Positions 1 through 4,084 of a stretch of DNA of 6,945 nt are shown piece after piece. The DNA lies in assembly GCA_037131655.1 (NCBI GenBank), contig JBAXQP010000147.1:1-6945 (forward strand), in the 5' to 3' direction. The first letter of the stretch is position 1. The number at the start of each line of letters is the position of its first letter. A program made the position numbers and the translations under genes. Source of the DNA: a bacterium (GTDB lineage: Bacteria; Armatimonadota; Fimbriimonadia; Fimbriimonadales; JBAXQP01). The notes beneath the pieces were generated by a model that worked only from the letters and a program-made list of their open reading frames with translations, did no database searches and was not told the DNA's origin.

Positions 1-181
1 TACCGATAGCTTTATTCCCAGCCAGCAACCAGTATTGCTCTTTAAGCATATCGACTTTAAGCATATCGACATTGATCAGGTGGCCAATGTTGTTAAACAC
101 GAGCTGCCAATCTTGCGCCGATAATTCACCTATGCGATCAAGTTTCGTTAACCATGATATTCTGTCTCTGTGTACAGTCAT
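1..181 (-). CDS. ltrA: Group II intron reverse transcriptase/maturase, N-terminal fragment cut by window edge
   Basis: Sixty codons are visible, starting at an ATG (181-179). A purine-rich AAGAGAG lies about 6 nt upstream and may act as a weak ribosome binding site. The protein starts MTVHRDRISWLTKLDRIGEL and reaches the NKAIG segment that, in this family, leads into the first reverse transcriptase motifs. The catalytic YADD motif, maturase domain X and any endonuclease domain would lie off the left edge. In the family the protein helps the intron RNA fold and splice, and copies it into DNA at the target. Oddity: VDMLK occurs twice in tandem because of a 15-bp duplication at 41-70 that is absent from the plus-strand copy. 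The frame is kept. The family call rests on the N-terminal motif and the ribozyme context. The symbol is the generic one for this family. Confidence 0.75.
   Translation of the reverse strand, partial: MTVHRDRISWLTKLDRIGELSAQDWQLVFNNIGHLINVDMLKVDMLKEQYWLLAGNKAIG
41..70 (-). repeat. 15-bp perfect tandem duplication inside the maturase gene
   Basis: The 15-mer tttaagcatatcgac occurs twice back to back (41-55 and 56-70). It adds five residues (a second VDMLK) in frame. The plus-strand copy of the same segment (around 1176-1190) has a single unit, so this looks like a recent slippage event in the minus-strand copy rather than a family feature. Confidence 0.95.
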
Positions 182-403
182 TGTTTCTCTCTTACGCTCG
201 ATCTATCTGCCAGCCCTTCGCTCCACAGGCATTACCCTGCTTCAACACTACTATGGCTAACTCCGACTTCCATTGATTTATCCCAAGCACCTTATGCTCT
301 TCACACTTGTTAGCTTGGTACTCCATCCTTGGAGGAACCAATGGATCTCCTGGGTTCCGCACTGTTCTTTACAAACTCGCCGACGCCTTCGACTCCGGTG
401 TGT

Positions 404-442
404 GTTTCTAAATGGGATTTGCTAGTTTGACCATTTAGAAAC
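404..442 (-). ncRNA. Stem-loop in the intron 5' ribozyme region
   Basis: Twelve bases at 404-415 are perfectly complementary to 431-442, with a 15-nt loop between them. It lies about 215-255 nt into the intron, next to the EBS1 candidate. That is where domain I substructures that recognise the exon are usually found. I assign it to domain I by position only. Confidence 0.6.
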
Positions 443-456
443 CGTGGCCTGCTGAC

Positions 457-462
457 CTTCCA
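457..462 (-). other. Candidate exon-binding site 1 (EBS1)
   Basis: On the minus strand these six bases read TGGAAG. They are fully complementary to CTTCCA, the last six exon bases before the intron start (663-658). One further G-U pair is possible. The site lies about 196-201 nt into the intron, a plausible domain I position for EBS1, which pairs with IBS1 to select the 5' splice site and DNA target. A six-base match could arise by chance, but its placement is right on both sides. Confidence 0.55.
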
Positions 463-657
463 ACGTCATCGGCACAACACAATAAGGGATTTCGGAGCTG
501 TCACGTTCATCTACTGATTTCGGCTCGAATGTTTCGCTGTCTACGCTTCGTCTCCATTGTTACCGCCGAAGACGCAAGACTCGCTATGTAGTGGTCTAGC
601 TAACCTTCTACAGTGGGACTCTCACCCACAAGATCAGTGCAGCTTTGCCCAGCGCAC

Positions 658-663
658 TGGAAG
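658..663 (-). other. Candidate intron-binding site 1 (IBS1) in the 5' exon
   Basis: Minus-strand CTTCCA lies directly against the GTGCGC intron start and pairs with the EBS1 candidate at 457-462. It marks the probable insertion boundary of the minus-strand intron. Confidence 0.55.
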
Positions 664-759
664 AACCCCCAAAAGTGTTCGTTCTGAGCTAAGCCACTTT
701 CCAGTAGTACCGTTTTAAATGTTTTTCAAGCTCATTCATCCCAGGAGATAAATACATTT

Positions 760-865
760 TATAGACTTTCAGATAAATAACTTCCTTGCTATGCATAGAA
801 TGAGGGCTGATTTTAAATGTCTTTTTAACAGGTGGGATTGGAAATTTAATTTCTGAAAGTCTATA
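760..865. repeat. 14-bp perfect inverted repeats bounding a 106-bp segment
   Basis: TATAGACTTTCAGA (760-773) is the exact reverse complement of 852-865, with 78 bp between. The interior holds the palindrome CTATGCATAG (789-798). This could be a small non-autonomous element with terminal inverted repeats, or a long stem-loop in RNA. No target-site duplication is evident next to the arms, so the mobile-element reading is weak. Confidence 0.6.
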
Positions 866-1054
866 GATTCGTCATGCTGGTTCAAAAAAACGTAAAGTAG
901 ATTAGTCAACATTGCTTAGTTTTTCTCTATGAGTTTTCTTGTGGTTTTTTTGCCTTATTTGGGTGATTTTTGGAGTACAAGGTTAACGCTCATTTTTCTT
1001 GTGCCGCCTTTTGGCAGATGTTACTCATTTACGAAGCTTTCCTTACGGTACCCC

Positions 1055-1227
1055 AGAAACAATGACTGTACACAGAGACAGAATATCATGGTTAACGAAA
1101 CTTGATCGCATAGGTGAATTATCGGCGCAAGATTGGCAGCTCGTGTTTAACAACATTGGCCACCTGATCAATGTCGATATGCTTAAAGAGCAATACTGGT
1201 TGCTGGCTGGGAATAAAGCTATCGGTA
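1055..1227. repeat. Right arm of the large inverted repeat (pairs with 1-188)
   Basis: This arm is identical to the reverse complement of 1-188 except that it has one copy of the 15-bp unit duplicated there. It covers the maturase start region. The sequence upstream of 1055 differs from the sequence upstream of the left copy, so 1054/1055 is a real break in homology. Confidence 0.95.
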
Positions 1228-1268
1228 TCGGATGTTCTAGCGCACTGAATATGTGTTGGGAACACTGA
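1062..1268 (+). pseudogene. ltrA: Group II intron maturase remnant (start plus short tail)
   Basis: The remnant is 68 codons from ATG 1062 to TGA 1266-1268. Residues 1-56 match the maturase N-terminus encoded at 1-181 on the other strand, without the VDMLK duplication. The last dozen residues (GCSSALNMCWEH) come from across the deletion and may be the tail of the original maturase or non-coding sequence. All reverse transcriptase, maturase and endonuclease motifs are absent, so the product would be non-functional. The upstream purine-rich sequence of the other copy is replaced here by a GGTACCCC context. An in-frame ATG at 999 would lengthen the frame, but into unrelated sequence. Confidence 0.8.
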
Positions 1269-1276
1269 TCTATCGG

Positions 1277-1309
1277 GAGCCGGATGCAATAGTTTTGCAA
1301 GTCCGGTTC
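1277..1309 (+). ncRNA. Group II intron domain V, slightly degenerate
   Basis: GAGCCGGAT (1277-1285) pairs over nine bases with GTCCGGTTC (1301-1309), allowing G-U pairs. The catalytic AGC triad is at 1278-1280. A two-base AA bulge (1299-1300) sits at the usual place. The upper stem is GCAA/TTGC with a 5-nt loop, so the hairpin is one base shorter than the usual 34 nt and lacks the normal GNRA tetraloop. Domain V is the most conserved part of the ribozyme active site, so these changes fit a decaying copy. Confidence 0.8.
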
Positions 1310-1317
1310 TGAGGAGG

Positions 1318-1343
1318 GGCCTGCTGAGGCGACTTGGCAGGTC
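1318..1343 (+). ncRNA. Group II intron domain VI stem and 3' end
   Basis: GGCCTGC (1318-1324) pairs with GCAGGTC (1337-1343). The following TACTCAC, ending near 1350, resembles bacterial group II 3' ends (CTAC followed by a short pyrimidine-rich tail). The branch-point adenosine is probably A1345, but the distance to the assumed splice site is a little short, so the exact 3' end is uncertain by a few bases. Confidence 0.6.
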
Positions 1344-1523
1344 TACTCACCCAAGACCCCAATAGGACACGACTACAAACTAAAACGACATTTCCCCCCC
1401 AAAATAAATTCAATAAAGCACCTTGTTGGCAAGCACCACGTCAGCCGCAATCAGGATGTTCGATTTAGGTGGTATACGTGCCTTACAGAGTGTGCGACTG
1501 GATACTTAGAGGGTTTTCTGTAT

Positions 1524-1542
1524 TGATGTTCCGTGATGTTCC
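1524..1542. promoter_or_regulatory. Upstream operator-like direct repeats
   Basis: TGATGTTCC occurs at 1524-1532 and 1534-1542, a perfect 9-bp direct repeat with a 10-bp period, so both copies face the same side of the helix. It lies just upstream of the -35 element. Together with 1598-1615 it forms a 19-bp inverted repeat with 16 matches (1525-1543 against 1597-1615). Confidence 0.7.
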
Positions 1543-1549
1543 AATTTAC

Positions 1550-1577
1550 TTGACATCAATGATTTTAATGTTAAGAT
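1550..1577 (+). promoter_or_regulatory. Sigma70-type promoter of the GTPase gene
   Basis: A perfect TTGACA -35 element is at 1550-1555. The best -10 is TAAGAT (1572-1577, 16-bp spacer, four of six consensus bases); GATTAT at 1575-1580 is an alternative with a long spacer. Transcription would start near 1584, leaving a leader of about 43 nt. The promoter lies inside the mirror-symmetric TGTTCC array, centred at 1570, so bound protein would be expected to affect polymerase binding. Confidence 0.6.
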
Positions 1578-1597
1578 TATGCCTCAATAGAATCACT

Positions 1598-1615
1598 GGA
1601 ACACCTTGGAACATC
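1598..1615. promoter_or_regulatory. Downstream operator-like direct repeats
   Basis: GGAACA occurs at 1598-1603 and 1608-1613 with a 10-bp period, in opposite orientation to the upstream pair. All four half-sites are placed in exact mirror symmetry about 1570. This pair would fall in the transcribed leader, 12-29 bp before the ATG. The upstream pair is not transcribed, so an RNA hairpin between the two arms from this promoter is not possible; DNA-level recognition is more likely. Confidence 0.65.
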
Positions 1616-1626
1616 GGATATTTACT

Positions 1627-3882
1627 ATGGCGCAAAATTACAAAGCAGCAGCAAAGAAGAACCCTGGCAGAAAATCTTGGCTCGTTGAGTTTCGACACCC
1701 ACTTCGAAACGACGCCAATAACAAGCCCGGGAAAAAGACCCGCAAAGGTCTTGGTACTGAAGATGAGGATGAGGCTATTCGGCTAGTTGAACAGCTAAAT
1801 CAATTGCTTTCCAACGAATCTCTTTGGTCGGTCGGCGCTCAGATTGAAGCCTTGAAGCATTACGATGCAAAAGTCGTTGAGATATTCTATGGGGAAATTG
1901 CTCCGCGTATTGGTGTATCACTCGATTTGCGAGACAAGCTACTGCCTCTTCCCAGTCATGACGAAGGTTATGCACGGATTGCATTAATGGGCGTACCTGG
2001 CGCTGGTAAGACGACACTTGTTCGCCAGCTAATTGGCACACACCCTGAAACAGAGCGTTTTCCGTCAACGTCCGTAAATCGAACTACAACATTCCCTACC
2101 GAAGTAGCCCTGCGCGATGGCCCCTACTTTGACGCAGTCGTTACCTTCATGTCAGAACATGAAACAAGGTTCGAGATTGAAGAGTCGCTTTCGGCTGCCA
2201 TTGTAGAGGCAGTAGATGGCGATGTGAAAAAAGTGGCTAGAGTCCTTCTTGAAAAAAGCGACATGCGATTTCGATTGAAGTATCTACTTGGTGATTTTGC
2301 CCAAGGAAGCCAGCCAGAGATAGACCCCTACGATGACGAAGATCTTGATGAAACTAAAGATGTAGAAGCAGGAAATAATATAACTCCAGAAGAGAAAATC
2401 CAACATCAACAAGTTTTAACGACCTACATTAGCCGAGTGATTAATTTGGCGGCACGACTTAAGACTGAGTTGGAAGCAGACCAAGGTCAAATTACAACAA
2501 TGCAGTCTGAAGATCGCAGTGCCGCGCTGGATCTTATTGAAGAGCAAGCTGTGACCTCAGATGAGTTCCTCGAATTAGTGTCAGATATTCTTGATGAGCT
2601 ACGCACTAAATTTACTCATGTGCCTGGAGGTCGGTTCGAAAAAACAACAACTGGGTGGCCGAATGCTTGGCACATCAAGTCACCAGCAGACGAACGAGAA
2701 AATTTCCTGAAGGCTGTCCGTTTTTTCTCCGGAATCTCCTACCAATCGTGGGGCAAGCTGTTAACGCCGCTGGTCAATGGCTTGAGGGTGATCGGCCCGT
2801 TCAAGCCCAACTGGGCTGAGCAGACTCCGCGTCTCGTCTTAATTGATACAGAGGGGCTTGGCCACAAGGCTAATGCGACTGCTGATTTGCCAGAGCAGGT
2901 TTTGACACTACTCCACGAGGCAGATGTGGTGTTGCTGGTTGATAGCGCAAAAAACGGTATGACTAACTTTGCCGCAGGCAAGGCGTTGGAAGGCGTTGTG
3001 AATACGGGGCATACTCGTAAATTGGCTGTGGTGTTCACTCATATGGATGCAGTCAAGGGAGATAACCTAAAAGGGCAAGCTAAACTCGACCATGTGTTTG
3101 GCGGCCTACGAAATGTCATCGAGAACCAGCTGGCTAAGAATGTTTCGGCAGAAGCCGCTCGGTATCTATTAGATCACTTGGGCAATAGTACCTTTTATGT
3201 CGGCCGGATTGATGAGATAGATCCAAAACCTGCCAAACCAGAGCTTCTCAAGCTGCTGGCGCATCTCTCTGCTGCACAGCCGCCGGTGTTTGAGCCAGTG
3301 GCGTTTCCCGAGTATAGCCTTGATAACCTTGTACTTGCGATTCAAGAAGCTGCCAGAGAGTTTCGCCACCAATGGCAAGGCACCCTGGGCCTGGCGGCGC
3401 ACCCAGAGTTTAAACCCAAGGCTTGGCAAACTATCAAGGCCTTAAGTCGCCGCTACGCAGAGGGGTGGGATGATGGATTTGTGTTGCGACCGACATCTAA
3501 TCTCGATGCCGCCCTTCGTGCAGCAGTGTCTCGATTCTTGGAGACCCCCATCGACTGGAGCGGCAACTCTACAGCTGAGCAAAAGCGAGCAACAATAGAT
3601 CGAATTAAGACAGCAGTCACTCAGCAATTACCAACGCTCTGTAGACACCGCCTGCGGGAACAACCACAACCTATTTGGCATGCAGCTTACTCGCTTCGAG
3701 GTGCAGGCAGCACGTTTGAACGGCGGATGTGTATTGAAGGCATCTATGAGCGATGGGTTCCGGTGCCTGATGCTCGTGGTGATCGCTTGGTGTTCGATTT
3801 TCTAAGTGAAGTGAAGGGCGTTGTCACTAACTCTGTTAGTAAGGTCGAACAAGAAGTTCGTGACGCAGATGCTACTGCTTGA
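1627..3882 (+). CDS. GTPase-like protein with N-terminal integrase-arm-like domain
   Basis: The product is 751 aa. Residues 14-62 (W18, HP at 24-25, GKKTRKGLGT 35-44, then a helix with EA and LVEQLNQLL) resemble the arm-type DNA-binding domain of tyrosine recombinases, but no recombinase catalytic domain follows. GTPase motifs: G1 GVPGAGKTT 122-130 (K128), switch I-like RTTTFPTEV 152-160, G3 DTEG 407-410, and G4-like THMD 471-474. The roughly 240 residues between switch I and G3 are mostly helical, with an acidic stretch from 233 (DPYDDEDLDE) and coiled-coil-like sequence near 270-330. The rest is helical and unassigned. No signal peptide or membrane segment is seen, so it is probably cytosolic. 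ATG 1627 is chosen because the domain starts right after it; there is no clear Shine-Dalgarno sequence. A TTG at 1606 would add seven residues but overlaps the repeat array. By analogy with dynamin-like and other large TRAFAC GTPases it may act by nucleotide-driven assembly. The function is unknown; a defence or regulatory role is inferred from the neighbour. Confidence 0.8.
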   Translation: MAQNYKAAAKKNPGRKSWLVEFRHPLRNDANNKPGKKTRKGLGTEDEDEAIRLVEQLNQLLSNESLWSVGAQIEALKHYDAKVVEIFYGEIAPRIGVSLDLRDKLLPLPSHDEGYARIALMGVPGAGKTTLVRQLIGTHPETERFPSTSVNRTTTFPTEVALRDGPYFDAVVTFMSEHETRFEIEESLSAAIVEAVDGDVKKVARVLLEKSDMRFRLKYLLGDFAQGSQPEIDPYDDEDLDETKDVEAGNNITPEEKIQHQQVLTTYISRVINLAARLKTELEADQGQITTMQSEDRSAALDLIEEQAVTSDEFLELVSDILDELRTKFTHVPGGRFEKTTTGWPNAWHIKSPADERENFLKAVRFFSGISYQSWGKLLTPLVNGLRVIGPFKPNWAEQTPRLVLIDTEGLGHKANATADLPEQVLTLLHEADVVLLVDSAKNGMTNFAAGKALEGVVNTGHTRKLAVVFTHMDAVKGDNLKGQAKLDHVFGGLRNVIENQLAKNVSAEAARYLLDHLGNSTFYVGRIDEIDPKPAKPELLKLLAHLSAAQPPVFEPVAFPEYSLDNLVLAIQEAAREFRHQWQGTLGLAAHPEFKPKAWQTIKALSRRYAEGWDDGFVLRPTSNLDAALRAAVSRFLETPIDWSGNSTAEQKRATIDRIKTAVTQQLPTLCRHRLREQPQPIWHAAYSLRGAGSTFERRMCIEGIYERWVPVPDARGDRLVFDFLSEVKGVVTNSVSKVEQEVRDADATA

Positions 3883-3975
3883 TGCTTGAGGTGATGGTCG
3901 GGACTATGTGAGTGCTCGGTATGCAAGTGGGAATGGTTGCGTCAGTGCTGATCGGTCATTAGTCGGCCTCCGGGT

Positions 3976-4015
3976 GCGGTTCGGTGAATTTTTTCCGGCA
4001 TGTCTGCCGAACGGC
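3976..4015 (+). other. Hairpin candidate between the two genes
   Basis: GCGGTTCGG (3976-3984) and CCGAACGGC (4007-4015) pair at eight of nine positions across a 22-nt loop. Inside, CGGCA (3996-4000) and TGCCG (4005-4009) can form a competing shorter hairpin using some of the same bases. The only T run (T6, 3989-3994) lies in the loop, not after the stem, so this is not a standard terminator. Mutually exclusive stems could be an attenuator or an mRNA processing or stability element, but this is speculative. Confidence 0.35.
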
Positions 4016-4075
4016 TAGATTATCATTCTAATGACTGGATGATAGCAAGTTAGCCTTCATCATAAATTTAAACTT

Positions 4076-4080
4076 AGGAG
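4076..4080 (+). promoter_or_regulatory. Ribosome binding site of the STAND gene
   Basis: AGGAG lies four bases before the ATG at 4085. It fixes the start codon and contrasts with the GTPase gene, which has no visible Shine-Dalgarno sequence. The second protein may therefore be translated more efficiently per transcript. Confidence 0.8.
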
Positions 4081-4084
4081 AATC

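Larger units (their letters stand above)
1..188. repeat. Left arm of a large inverted repeat (pairs with 1055-1227)
   Basis: The reverse complement of 1-188 matches 1055-1227 without any mismatch that I can find over 173 bp; the only difference is the 15-bp duplication at 41-70. The match begins at AGAAACAATG, just upstream of the maturase start. It runs at least to base 1, where the window cuts it. The near-perfect identity points to a recent common origin of the two intron pieces. The opposed arms could support inversion of the segment between them. Confidence 0.95.
1..657 (-). mobile_element. Group II intron, 5' part (continues beyond left edge)
   Basis: Read on the minus strand, the element begins at 657 with GTGCGC, the usual 5' end of bacterial group II introns. 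About 476 nt of structured non-coding sequence follow, and then a maturase start codon at 181. Seen in sequence: a strong hairpin at 404-442, and a 6-nt exon-binding candidate (457-462) that pairs perfectly with the six exon bases just upstream of the splice site (658-663). The order of 5' ribozyme domains followed by a reverse transcriptase in domain IV is the standard layout of these retroelements, which self-splice from RNA and insert by target-primed reverse transcription. The 3' ribozyme domains and most of the maturase lie outside the window, so intactness cannot be judged. No other gene is visible in 189-657. Confidence 0.85.
658..1054. other. AT-rich spacer between the two intron copies, no gene seen
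   Basis: About 400 bp of AT-rich sequence lies between the 5' end of the minus-strand intron and the start of the plus-strand relic. I find no open reading frame with a convincing start. The only clear structure is the inverted repeat pair at 760-773/852-865, with a 10-bp palindrome (789-798) between its arms. The T-rich 860-1000 part may be decayed intergenic or element sequence. It is also the 5' exon flank of the minus-strand intron. Confidence 0.6.
1055..1350 (+). mobile_element. Internally deleted, 5'-truncated group II intron relic
   Basis: The segment opens with the sequence that precedes the maturase start, keeps roughly 57 maturase codons, and then passes within tens of bases to the intron 3' structure: domain V (1277-1309), domain VI (1318-1343) and a probable 3' splice site near 1350. 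Domains I-III and almost all of the maturase are missing. The right break is near 1230, where family proteins would continue IDG but the frame here reads IGCSS. The retained 3' end with loss of the 5' part is what incomplete target-primed reverse transcription or later deletion would leave. It cannot splice or move on its own. Confidence 0.8.
1351..1626. other. Non-coding control region upstream of the GTPase gene
   Basis: About 275 bp lies between the intron 3' end and the first real gene. The left half (1351-1520) holds a run of seven C (1394-1400) and one lone GATGTTC (1455-1461), and no gene. The right half holds the promoter and the symmetric repeat array listed separately. No open reading frame here has family-like features. 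Confidence 0.65.
3883..4084. other. 202-bp gap between the GTPase and STAND genes
   Basis: The gap holds no gene. It contains the hairpin candidate at 3976-4015, a small inverted repeat TATCAT/ATGATA (4021-4026/4039-4044), and the ribosome binding site of the next gene. I cannot point to a convincing -35/-10 pair, nor to a classical terminator with a trailing T run. The two genes may be co-transcribed, or the second may have its own promoter. Confidence 0.6.

Noticed and set aside
72..260. Plus-strand 62-codon open frame
   Set aside because: It is antisense to the intron maturase start and ribozyme; the same peptide appears antisense to the relic at 1043-1300.
658..690. IBS2 for an EBS2 in the loop at 416-430
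   Set aside because: Only a five-base match with a wobble pair, and too far from the usual distance to IBS1.
1034..1052. HindIII and KpnI sites close together, suggesting a cloning junction
   Set aside because: Only two six-base sites, no other polylinker sites nearby; chance is adequate.
999..1061. Upstream in-frame ATG extending the maturase relic
   Set aside because: The added residues come from sequence outside the intron homology and have no family match that I recognise; the native start is at 1062.
1606..1626. TTG start for the GTPase gene
   Set aside because: It overlaps the GGAACA repeat, adds only seven residues before the ATG, and has no better ribosome binding site.
1469..1786. 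Plus-strand 105-codon open frame across the promoter
   Set aside because: It overlaps the promoter, the repeat array and the GTPase start in another frame, and has no recognisable motif.
3976..4015. Rho-independent terminator after the GTPase gene
   Set aside because: The T run is in the loop rather than after the stem, on either strand reading.
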